The position numbers were made by a program, and so were the translations under genes. From Neckera pumila (taxonomy: Eukaryota > Streptophyta > Bryopsida > Hypnales > Neckeraceae), in NCBI GenBank assembly GCA_963969595.1, contig OZ018412.1:16804501-16868500 (forward strand): DNA of 64,000 nt, in the 5' to 3' direction. The notes beneath the pieces are model-generated. The model ran no database searches and was not told where the DNA came from. It saw nothing but the letters and a program-made list of their open reading frames with translations. Positions 32,896 through 44,096 of this stretch are shown here, piece by piece; the first letter of the stretch is position 1; each line of letters begins with the position of its first letter.

Positions 32896-35800
32896 CGAGC
32901 CGGGAGCGTCAGAGAAACAGCCAGAAACCGAAGAATGGCAACAGATTGACGCCACTACTTCGCAGCAATGCAGTGTCTAGAATCCTGGCTCAGATAACAT
33001 CGAAAACTCCTGTTTGGAATCAAACATTATAACAATTTCGAAGATCTCATGCAAGTGTCCTTCGAAAAAGTTCTCCGAATTGACGTTCCACCCTGGCAGC
33101 GCAACAGAATCATGAACCTGCGGATTCAGATTGGTGTAGGGAAATAAAGCTTAGTAGAATCCTTCGTGCAATGAGCATACTCCTCTCCACTCTATTGAAA
33201 TCGCTAGATATTTACAACTCTATGACTATAAATTGTAGCACTGCTAACAGAATCGCATTACTGATCACCATTCTGTACAAAGAAACGAAGGTGTATCTCG
33301 TCAGTAATACTAAATTCAATGAAAAACTACCCCTTCCAATGCAAAAAATCTCTGGACTTCGCTTCTCGCTATCCAAACTTGAAAATCTCCGCATCTCTTT
33401 CGATCAATATGAACCATGCTATCTAATTCTAGAAGAAGGGGCACCGCTACAAGGGTATTTTAATCTAAACTTCACAGTGGTTTCAAAATTGATTTAACTC
33501 TGTGAATGTGGAAAGCATAGGAAGTGGAGAACACCGCTTCGCAATTGCAGGAAGGATTCAACGATCGTGACATCTATGAAGAGGAATGAGAACACGCCGA
33601 GCGATAGTTCAGTGGGCGATTAATTGGGTACCTCAACTGTCACACATGACTTGCGTGTGATCTGAAAGTATCAACTGATACAGCAAAAGAATTACAATCA
33701 CCCACGTGCCATGCTTGTGAAAGTGACGACAGTCGCACCGTGGTAATGCCAGACATTGCACCGCAGTAAAATTACAATATATTTACTTGACGTTTCATTT
33801 GTAGGGACAAGGTGTTCAGATAGACAGGCCACAGACATTTTCTTCTCGTGCATCGAGCAGTTCGTTTACAGCGAAATCGAATGTAGGTCCTGGTGCGGTG
33901 TCCTCTAGCTCTGGCCGGTTAAGAAGACGGTGCCGGCTAACCCAGAGAATGAGTGGCAAGAAGGGGGCAGGCCACGTCGAAAGACTACTTTCTACTGACC
34001 ACCAGCAAAACATACTGACAAGGGCTCCAGATTTGATGTGGACCCAGGGGACAAATTTCGGGACATACCTTCAAACTCAATTCTCACTGCATTATTGAGC
34101 CTGAGATCGGAAGGTTGGGATTCCGACACCAAAATCTCTCAGGACAGTCAGAAAATTCTAAGCTTGTGCGCAAGTCACCAATTGGTGAGCTCACCACCAC
34201 ATCGGTACTAGCAACGAAATGTGCTTACTCATCGAGATTCACAACCCTTGACATGCGTCGCATGAGCAACCAGCAATTGAGAAAAAAAACTCAATCTAAG
34301 CGAAGAGCATTTCAATGCAGGATATTATCTAAGTCAAAATAGTTCCATGAATAGCGTACAGCTAGAAAAACATGCTACGGGTAAGCTCCAATTCACCAGT
34401 GTGTTGCAATGGTGAGTACCTGAACCACAACAATCTGGAGATCGAGCTGATCCACGACGTTGTCCACCACAATTTGAAAACGTTGATCGCAGACCTCCGA
34501 GTCCCAGAAAGATGAAGTCTTGCATGTAAACCAATGTAACAAAAGCTTCCCCGATGCTTCGTTTGAAGATTCAACCCTGAAGCCACCTTCGGAATGAGCA
34601 CTGCCAACTATCAGGTTCTACACCCAAGTATTGTAAGTGACGTTCCTAGATGGTCCAATGCAAACGTTAGACCTTCATCAATTCTCCTGTCCATTCAAGG
34701 AGAGGCTCCCTTCTCTAGAGAATTCTGAATCAGGCTTGGCAGGCAGGGTGCAATGAATTGGGCAGGTGTTGATCTGATCCTGGAAACCTCGAGTCCTCAT
34801 TGCTTCTGATTTGGTCGGTTCCTCGTGGAGCTAGCCGTTCGACGTGACCAACGTGTCATTCCTGATGAGTCGTTCCTAGCTAACACAGTGGAAGCTAGCT
34901 AGGCGGGTGGGTTCACTTGGGGAATGTCAGTACTACTGTGATCGAAGTTTAATCATCTATAATAACTTAAATTAATATATATATATATTTGCATAACTTC
35001 TATTTTAGTGTTGGAAGGACAGACAGACGGACAGACAGACGGACAGACAGACGGAGCTCACTTCCTACTGTAACTTCCGCCCGACGGCATGGAGCCATGA
35101 TTACCTGCTGTACAGGGTACGACCAAGGCATTGAATATGGTGGCTGTACTGGAGATTCTCCTGCAACTCTGCAACCTGTAACTTATATAACTTGGAGCGC
35201 CAGTTTGGAATGGAAAAACCTTGGATTTCTAGCCAGGAAACGCCGCCCCTAACTTAGTATAGCTTAGCTAGTATGGAGTATGGACGGATGGCCGGATGCA
35301 TAAGTGACCCTGTCAATGATACAAATCATGAGTTCAAGCGTGGCGGAGGGAGTTGGTCTCCGTGCCCATCATTAGAGTGCACTCTCCTCATTTTCTTATT
35401 AATTTTCTTATTAAAATGGGAGTGCATTTATGATAGACCTTGCTATTGAAATATTATTGAATTGGATTTTCGATCGACCTGTTGGGAAGATCGAATCATT
35501 TTTCGCAGTCCACCAACATGCATGACGAGGGGAATTGAAGCGATTGGAATTCTTAATTAGGAACCTGCAGCACTGGGAAGTTGGAACTCAGTTGTGGGGG
35601 CTGTTTGGAATCATTACTTGGAATGGAATGAAATGTAATAAGAATTCTCTCCTTCGTTTGTGTTTGAAAAGAGTAATTTTATTGTTGGAAAATCTGTCGG
35701 ATTCTTCATTTAATGAGGAAGCTAAGCTAGTCCCGTTCAAAAGTTGGAGCCTGTTCGGTTTCTCAAGTCTCATCAGGCAATGCTGCAGAAACAGTTGGGT

Positions 35801-36513
35801 TTTGAATCACACGGCTATGAGTTCAGACTGGGAACGACGGAATATACTTTCAGTCATAACCCACCTCACTTTTTCTTTTCTTTGAAAAAATTGAAAAACG
35901 ACAGTGTACAGGAAACCTAACTCATAAACTTTAGTTCATGATCTGGTGACAGGGAGTGTTCGTTAGTCGTGTATTTCTTTTCACAGAAAAATGTACTTTC
36001 ATTTGGGTCAAGGTGAAGAAAGGGTGTTTGTTCCAGACGTAGAATTCTCTGTGAAGATTTCAAAGACACTTGGTGCAAAAATAATGTTTTTTTCTCCGGA
36101 ACCTTGCACAAGCCTGAATGGCACTTGTCCCTTAGTTTACCTCCCAGGTTAAGACGTCCGAGAAAGACGGACTAATGTACCTTTTTATCCCTTTGGGTTT
36201 TTTTAATGGCCACCGTTCCTTTAAAAAAAATTCTAAAAAATAGAAAAAAAGAAAAAAAGAAAAGTGTATTTGTTCAGTAAGAGCATCTGCAGCAGTGGTC
36301 TCTCGGCAAACAATTCTTGTATCGGCAAATGGACAGGGTATTCCACGAGGCCCGCATAGTGTTGGTTTTTTCCTAAACAAATTGATTCAATGCAAAGCTG
36401 GCAATCCAAACGTCAAATAGACTTTTCCACATTATAAAAAGACTTTTCATAGAAACAAGGGAAGGTTGAATTGATTGGCAGTCACAACAATGCAAGAAAA
36501 GGATCAATAATAA
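32896..36513. other. mostly unique spacer upstream of the kinase gene
   Basis: The left part should hold the 5' leader and promoter of the minus-strand kinase. Many short open frames on both strands show no family features and I support none. A GACA-type minisatellite (35018-35054) and a TA run near 34974-34988 are the only repeats seen. Confidence 0.45.
35018..35054. repeat. minisatellite, unit GACAGACAGACG
   Basis: Three copies of a 12-base unit in tandem, preceded by a short TA-repeat about 30 bases away. Confidence 0.9.
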
Positions 36514-36708
36514 TATGGGGAATTTTGTTAAAATGGCGGTATTCTGTGTGCCATTTAGACGACGTGCCATTTTGACCATCTAGGACAAGTGTAGACTTCA
36601 GAACAATCGTTCTAAACTATCTAGGACAGTTATAGATTTCAGAGCGGCCGGTCTAAACTATAGAAGTGCCAAAGTTTTGGAATGGCACCATTTTAATGAA
36701 ATTCGCCA
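36514..36708. mobile_element. MITE-like inverted-repeat element (about 195 bp)
   Basis: The left end TGGGGAATTTTGTTAAAATG mirrors the right end, CATTTTAATGAAATTCGCCA. Two internal diverged direct repeats (ATCTAGGACAAGTGTAGA / ATCTAGGACAGTTATAGA) follow. The right end abuts the TTAA of the next element. TSD not resolved. Confidence 0.6.
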
Positions 36709-37284
36709 TTAACCCCTAAAGGACTAGAGGGGTGTCTAGATTTCCAAATTTGTGAAGATCTATTATAAAATGCAACTTAGAAGAATATTTTAATGATGAC
36801 TCTCAAACAATAGTTGTAAAATGCTATTTATAGATCACATCCACAGGGTTAGACCAACAAAAATACATACCAATATTTTTCAATAAAATTTGAAGCCAAA
36901 AATTGGAAATTCCTTCTAAAATCAATTGTAGATTGAATATTTATGATTTTTAAGAGATTTTTTTCCTATAAGTTCAAAATATTGAGTTCTAATTATAGTG
37001 ATTTTTGAAGATTTTTATTTAATTTTTTTATTCAAGTCATTTTTGAAGGGTCATTTTTTGAACTAAAAATGTTACTTTTTGACGCTAGACCTCCTGATAC
37101 CTTTTGAATTATAGAATATTTGCAAAGCAAAATCTTCATAATTTGAATCGTACAAATGTTAAAGAACTAATGTAAGAATCTTCAAACAAAAATGTTGGAT
37201 GAAAAAATGCATTTCGGTGAGTTTAAGATGTGTTTCTATTTATTCATTGTTCAAAATCTGCACTCATGGTCTTTTAGGGGTTAA
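36709..37284. mobile_element. TTAA-type element, group E (576 bp)
   Basis: Left TTAA-CCCCTAAAGGACTAGA, right GGTCTTTTAGGGG-TTAA with perfect TTAA flanks. The interior is not clearly alignable to groups A-D, so it is a separate subfamily sharing only the ends. Confidence 0.8.
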
Positions 37285-38119
37285 TGACTATTTTTACAGT
37301 GAGTCAACTTACGGGCCATTCACATTTTGCAAATTTGCCAATCTCGGGTGGTCACATATCGAGACCATAGAAATGCAAGCCTCCATAATTGTTGCATTGG
37401 AGTTCAAATTTACTTCTAAATCCCTTTGCACACTACACACTGCTGCACACTTCACTGTTGCAAAGACCACTACAGATTCTCTTAGGCATTTCAATCAGCT
37501 AAAGGTTTACCTTAGAAGGACGGGTTGGTTACCATGGAAATCATCCTTTATCTTTAGGATACCATGTGAATCATTTGTTTAACAAACCCCAAGGACACTC
37601 ATTGGAGGTCAATCTACTATACAATTGAGACCTCCCTTTTTCACACAAAATTCCAAAGATGAATATTTGCACTTCTACCTTAGTATAGAAAGATTCTTTG
37701 TCATCCATGAGACACTTTGTGTCCCTAATGTCCTTCTAGGGTAAAAGTAGCTACACCTACATGTGTCCATAAGCAATTGAACAAATATTGTTTTGATTAT
37801 GAAATTTAATAATTTTTTGGTTGAATCATGTCGGAAGTCAAAGAAGTATTATAGATTTTCTTTGTATACATTCTTGGATACTAAATGAATAAAATATGAA
37901 TCTTCAAAGTGCTAAAATACATGATTCTAAAATCAATTTTAGATTCTCATATTTTATGTGGGAAATAAATCGCATCCGTTGGCTCACTTTCAATGTGAAC
38001 TTCAAGATCCTATGGTTATATTCTATCCAATCTCAAGGAAAATGAACAAACAAATTGCTCAAGTTCTTGGGTAGTTTGGGCCCATTTTGAAAGTCCCCCC
38101 CTCCCCCCCATCTCTTCGG
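37285..38119. other. spacer, no gene
   Basis: No credible coding exon; an open frame across 37199-37582 lies partly in a transposon and has no recognisable features. Confidence 0.4.
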
Positions 38120-39010
38120 TCATTTGGTTTTAAGGCCAATTGTCCATTGAACGGACATTTGAAAATTGGCATAGGTTTCTATAAAATCAATTTTAGTAGG
38201 ATGTTTGCAAAATTTTGACACAAAATATACACATGTGTAGGGCATATATATTTTTTCAAATTAGGTTCCTGAATCAAAAATTGTGTTGCCATGAACTTTT
38301 TGGGTATCTTGAGCAATTTGGAATCTTTTGCAAAAACTCTCATCAACTATTGAAATTTAGCATGTATGTAACTAATAAAATATGGCGTACAATTGTCAAC
38401 TCACATTCTAAAAAGAATCAAACTTTATCAGCTTTGTTTTAAAAAAAAACATTTTCTTCTAACTTCAACCCCTATTATCTTGCAATCTTTGAAGTCAAAG
38501 TTCTAGAAACTTTTTTTACATATTCTAAATGTTTATATCTAACTTTTTAAGATGGTATTTTAGATAAAAGAATAAGAAATCATCAAAAACTGACAAGTGT
38601 ATTGCCAATTCACTCAACTTCCTTGTATTGCAAAGTGATTTAGAATAACCTAGACTTCATATTCATTTTTCAAATTTTTCATGAGTGAATCTAACATCAC
38701 ATACTTAATGAATGGTCAAAATCCACATTTTGGGTAAGGCAAAGATTTTACTCCAAGAGGGCTCAAAGTCTGTTGACTGTATTTTACAGGAATGAAAAAA
38801 ATCTCACTTCAAATGGTATAATCTTTCAATCTATGTGGTAAGATGGTTTGAAATTTTTTCCACATATTGCCTGAAATATTTAATATACTTGAATGTAGTC
38901 AAAAAAATTCAAAAAAGAGTTTAATTTTGAATTTTGAACAATGCATCAAAAATTGGCAGTTTTGAACTTTCTTCTTCCAAAACACACTTTGACCTTTGGG
39001 AAGTAAACTT
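38120..39010. mobile_element. decayed TTAA-type element, group C/B-like relic
   Basis: Internal modules are recognisable (AATTGTCCATTGAACGGAC near the left, TTGCAATCTTTGAAGTCAAA, GGTAAGATGGTTTGAAATTTTTTCCACAT), and the order resembles the composite element at 14318, inverted. Both termini are too decayed to place exactly. Confidence 0.5.
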
Positions 39011-39313
39011 AATATCTGGCCTTATGGTTGTGTTGCTGCAAGGGATGGGTGGCATACTTGAAGTGATCTACCTAAATCCTAAAAACTATAAGTGACATCA
39101 AGTGTTTTGTTTGTTTGTGGGACTATTCATATTTATTTATATTGGAAGGAACATTAGGCAGTGATTCTCGTATATTGTTAAAAAAGAAATGATAAAAAAG
39201 AAACTCTAAGTAAGGTAGACGAACCCAAAAGTAACTAGAGTCGTTTATTAACATCTAAAAAACGACCTAAATTCAAGTGTAGTTGGACTCAGAGCAAATA
39301 GGTGGGGTTACAA

Positions 39314-39590
39314 CATTAGATGTTTTTTAAGTAAGGCCTCTGGAAGATTGTTTTTGGGGTGTTTCCTTGCTGGGAACCAACACATTGTTGCCAAATTAAA
39401 AGAATACTAGAATTTATTTATTTTTAATTTTTAATTTTTAATTTTAATAAATAAAAAAAATTGTTAAAAAATGAATTAAATATTATTATCTGACATGGCA
39501 ATCGTCCAACTACATTAGATAGCTGAGGTGGCAAAGTTCCCACAATCTAAAAACTTGCAGTCTTGTGTAGGCCTAAAATAACATCTAATG
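39314..39590. mobile_element. CATTAG-ended MITE, copy 5 (277 bp), diverged
   Basis: Left CATTAGATGTTTTTTAAG, right AACATCTAATG. It keeps the GGCCTCTGGAAGATTG block and the GACATGGCA / GAGGTGGCA boxes, but the interior has diverged strongly. The oldest-looking copy in the window. Confidence 0.65.
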
Positions 39591-39977
39591 GAAGTTGTTA
39601 GGGTTATAAGGGTGGGTTTTGCGTTGGTCAATCTCTTGTGTGTGGTCCAAACTTATAGTATGTTGTTTGGGTATTTCAGTGACCACTTGTGTGTTAGTCT
39701 ACGGTCCACATGAGGTGCATCTATGCAATTGTTTTCACAAATTCATATTATACTCAAACGAGCTGCTAAAAATACAAAACCAATTTTGTTGGTTTCCTAA
39801 ACCATTTCCTAACAAGCATATATCATTTTATTTTGTAGCTACCCTCAAGATCTACAGATCTTGAATAAGTGTTACTTTTAGGTACATCTACCTTAACACC
39901 CTTTCTTTGTTGCATTTCATGCAACATCAATTTCACTAAATTGAAAATGTTCCATAGACCATGATTTTATCAATATT

Positions 39978-40879
39978 CTCCTTTAAGGACTAGCATGCGT
40001 TTTTTGGCAATATAAATTTTGGGCAGGTTCATGTGACTAGAGATTTGCATATTTTAGGCCCAACAAGGAATATCTTTCATGTGAACAAAATTTTATGGCA
40101 TTTGGAAATATGGGTCAAAAATTATGGCCTAATATTTTACTTATCTCTCTAGCCGGGCTATTTGGGCAGATAAGAAAAAAACACTTTTTTTATAAACAAA
40201 AATTCGAAATTGGTTTTCTAGAGTTATATATACGTAGAAGCTTTGAATCGTTCCATTTTGATCAATGAGTCAAAACATATAAGGATTTTTAGTTTGTGGG
40301 TAGTTATGGATTTCCTACTCTAAAATAAACTTTGAAGTTGTTTCTTTAACTCAATCTTCAATATTTTTGGAAAAAAATAAAATCATAGGATGCAAGTTGT
40401 TTATTACAACATTAGAACCATTGCGACTGGCATTTTTCAATTTCATAATTAAATTCTTAACAATTTAGTATTTTAAACCATTCTCTATTTTTTTCTACTT
40501 ACTATTTTTACTTATGTGTTGTACAATTCCAAATGAAGTGAAAATTTTCAAGCATGTAGCCAACTTGCTTAGGAAAAAAAATCCAAAGAAGCACCAAAAT
40601 TTTGAGCATTTTTTCATAGAAAAGCGAGCTTATGAAGTGCAGTTGCCTGATTTTTCATAGGGCCAAAAAAAACATTTATGTGATTTCAAACACTCATATC
40701 TTTCAATCCACATAGTAGAATGTTTGAAAGTTTAGGCACATGTTCCCAAGTCAGTGTATAACAAGATCATATGGTTACATGTGTTCAAAAATGTTTTTTT
40801 TCAAAATTTGGTACTTCTACTACAGATGGTAGTTTTAGAGCATTTTTGGTGAAAACACTCATGGAACTTTAGGGGTTAT
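39978..40879. mobile_element. TTAA-type element, group B (about 900 bp)
   Basis: Left end decayed (CTCCTTTAAGGACTAGCATG), right end GGAACTTTAGGGG-TTAT. It is inverted relative to the next element, 16 bp away, with which it shares most of its length. Confidence 0.78.
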
Positions 40880-40895
40880 TTAGCTTATTATGTTA

Positions 40896-41823
40896 TTATC
40901 CCCTAAAGCTCCATGACTATGTTTTCATCAAAAATGTTGAAAACTGCCACTTTTAGTACAAATACCCAATTTTTGAAAAAAACTTTTTGTGACACATGTA
41001 ACCGTATGATCTTGTAGATGCTGACTTGAAAACATATGATACAAATTTCAGAAATTTCCACCACTTGGATTGCAAGATATAAGCATTCAAATTCATTGAA
41101 ATCATTTTTTTGGCCCTGCGAAAATCAAGGCAGCAGCACTTCACAAGCTCACTTTTTGATGAAAAAATGTCCAAAATGATGGTGCTTCTTTAGATTCTTT
41201 TTCCTAGACAAGTTGGCTACTTGCTTGAAAATTTTCACTTCATTTGGAATTGTACAACATAGAAGAAAAAAATAGTAAGTAGATAGTAGTAGAAAATGAT
41301 TCAAAATACTAAATTGTCAATAATTTAATAATGGAATAGAAAAATGCTAATTCCAATGGTTGAAATGTTGTTATAAATAAGCTACATCATATAATTTTAT
41401 TTTTTTCAAAAAATATTGAAATGGAGTAAGATACAAGACTTCAAAGTTTATTTTAGAGTAGAGAATCTATAACTGCTTGCAAACTAAAAATCTTCTTAAC
41501 TTTTGACTCGTTGATCAAAATGTGATGATTCAAAGCTTTTTACGTATATATAACTCTAGAAAACCAGTTTCAAAATTTTGTTTTTGAAAAAAGTGACTTT
41601 TTTTTATCTGCCCGGACTGCCCAGTTACAAAAAAAATAACATATTAAACCATAACTTTTGACTTACATTTCCAAATGTCATGAAATTTAGTGCATATGAA
41701 AGATATTCCTTGCACCTACTTTCTACTAAAATTTTAGCCTAAAATATGGAAATCTGTAGTCACACGTACTTGCTCAAAATTTCTATACAACCAAAAAATG
41801 CATGTTGGTCCTTTAGGGGTTAT
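40896..41823. mobile_element. TTAA-type element, group B (928 bp) with TTAT flanks
   Basis: Left TTAT-CCCCTAAAGCTCC, right GGTCCTTTAGGGG-TTAT: a direct TTAT quadruplet on both sides. The body aligns to 5804-7355 without the nested element there. Confidence 0.85.
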
Positions 41824-42368
41824 ACAAATTCTTAAACAAATTGCATTTCATCATAACACTGTGTGCTTCTAAAGTAGGATTTTCACTCAAATTCCCTTAT
41901 AATCCCTAAATCATTTCATTAATTTCCTTGCTTAAAGGTCCACTGTGTCATTTTTACTAAATTGACCAATTAATGAAATTGTCGTTCTGTTCTACAATGA
42001 CAATGACAATGATTTTCTTGTAACCGAAACTTGGGGTTGAAGGTAGAAAAATTTACAATCCTTGTGCTTTGGAAATTGCCCTATAAGTAACTGTACACCC
42101 ATTAATATTAACCCATTGATGCCCAAATTTTACTTTATTTTATATACTTGTAGGAATATAATACTCTCAATTTAATCACAATTCTTAATTATAGAAGTAG
42201 GTTGATTGTTTGCAGTTTCAAACCTTATATTGGATGTATGAGAAGTTATTTCAGCGAAACAAACACCCTTAAAAACTCTATTAACAAAAAATAGACTCCA
42301 ATTTCTATTAATTTAGAAATTTTGGTATGTTTGGGGGAAAACATAATTGGTATACACGGAGTAATACA
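41824..42368. other. AT-rich spacer, no gene
   Basis: Nothing recognised. Confidence 0.4.
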
Positions 42369-42750
42369 TTAACCTCTAAAGGACCAAACACCGTTTTTTT
42401 TGCAACATAGCAATTTTGGGTAGCTCACTACGAATGGAGTTTTTATTTTTTTCCTTTGAAAATTTCACAAAACATGTGCCCAAGGAGTAGCTTTAAGGTC
42501 CAACAGTTTTCATAACTTTTGACTACATGGTTAAAAATTTATTGCATGATATGTAATTTTTCGCATTCTGCGGGCAGCCCGGGCAACTCAAAAAACTCCT
42601 TCAAAAATCACTTTTTTGAAAAATGAAAAAGTTGGAAGTGGTTCTAAGGAAACATTTAAGAGTGGAAAAGTTTGAATCGCTCCATTTTGTTTAATGAGGT
42701 GAGAGTTATTAAGAATTCCAGTTTGTGGGTAGGTATGGAGTCTCTGAATT
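42369..42750. mobile_element. TTAA-type element, half copy of group B/D
   Basis: Starts TTAA-CCTCTAAAGGACCAAA, follows the arm of the group D hairpin up to GTGGGTAGGTATGGAGTCT, then stops matching. It is a single arm without a partner, so the rest was lost or never present. Confidence 0.75.
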
Positions 42751-43174
42751 ATATATGCAATGTCGTTGTAGATTGAGTGATTATTGATTTTCCAAATTGG
42801 GTCATAGTCTTCCATTTTGGGCTTGTATTACCTATTTAAGGTATTAGTCCCATTAGCATTGATTTTCTACATGATTGTCTCCTTGGAACGAACTTATTAT
42901 ACTAATAGGATAATTTCCAAATTGGTCATTCATCCTTCTTCAATAGCTGGTTTCCATGTGGATTCACAACTGGTGAAGCCCACCAATCAACAATGGAATA
43001 GAGAGTCTTATTTTTCTGGAGTCTTTGTTCCACAGTTGGTGGGCATCACTATCCTGGACTCTGCATGGAAGCCAATCCTTAGAAAAGCCCCGAGGACAAT
43101 ATTTTGTAGGGAGTGAAAAATCATGCCCGAAATTTGCGAGACTATGGTGGGTACCCTCAAACTTGCGTTATGCC
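42751..43174. other. spacer with a possible AGGT MITE end
   Basis: ATGGTGGGTACCCTCAAA at about 43144 resembles the left end of the AGGT MITEs; a matching right end (GGTGTACCCACCTTAT) occurs near 44586, beyond the next element. Whether these form one interrupted element is uncertain. Confidence 0.4.
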
Positions 43175-44096
43175 TCAACCCCTAAAGGACCAAGGCCATT
43201 TTTTTGCCAAAAAACACTCAAAACTACCATTTCTATAGCAAAGAATAAAAAAAATTGAAAATTGTTTTTTTTTCACATCTAACCATAGGATCTTATACCC
43301 AACTAGTATGACAATGTGTGGAAAAAATTTCAGAATTTTTGACTGCACAGATTGCAAAATATCTGCGCTTAAAGTGAAAAAAATAAGTTTTTCAGCACAT
43401 TGCGGGACTAGATTTTATGACTTTGAACATTTTTAGCTTAAATGTTTTGCACTATAGAGTTTTGAGCTTTCAATCTTTGTAGTGGAGAATTGAGTTGAGA
43501 GTTTAGGAGAAAAAAACAAATAAAAAACAACTTAATTTTCATTATTAAAAAAATTGTTAAGTAGAAGTAGGTACAAGATAGAAGGAAAATCTAAAATATT
43601 AATATCTTTAATATAGAATTAAAAAGCACTAATCCTAATGGTAAGATTGTTCTAGCAAAAAAACTAAACCTTGTGGAACTTTTTTTTTGGAGAATTGTAA
43701 AAATTGCATTTAGAAATGAATCCTACAAGTTATTTTTTTCAGGAAGATACTCTAAGTGCCTAAAAAACAGGATTGTCCATAACTTTCTCATAACAAATCC
43801 AAATGAAATGAGTCCAAGCTTTCCAAATACACAAAAATATAATCTATAAGAAAAAAAGAAAAAAAGAAAAAAAATTGCAAATTTTTTTTGCTGCCCTGCG
43901 TCCCTTGTTTTGAGCTTATTTGGGCATACCTTTTTTTCCCAGGCACCGATTGAAAAAAAATTATATCCCCATGAAGCTTAGCAGTTTTTCAATCTTCAAA
44001 AAAAGTTTTAAGAAATCACGACAAAAATTCAGCCCGTAGATACGTGCCCGAAATCCCATTTGTCCCCCGAAGGGACAATGGTCCTTTAGGGGTTAA
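43175..44096. mobile_element. TTAA-type element, group C (922 bp), inverted orientation
   Basis: Left TCAA-CCCCTAAAGGACCAAGG, right GGTCCTTTAGGGG-TTAA; the left quadruplet has one change. The body matches 54712-55637 closely. Confidence 0.87.

Noticed and set aside
32896..32955. Extending the kinase N terminus 20 codons upstream to a GTG
   Set aside because: No ATG lies between the in-frame stop (32977-32979) and 32895, and plant nuclear genes rarely start at GTG; MGLSC also fits the family start.
31838..32980. Plus-strand open frames opposite the kinase gene
   Set aside because: They are antisense shadows of the GC-richer kinase coding sequence with no domain features.
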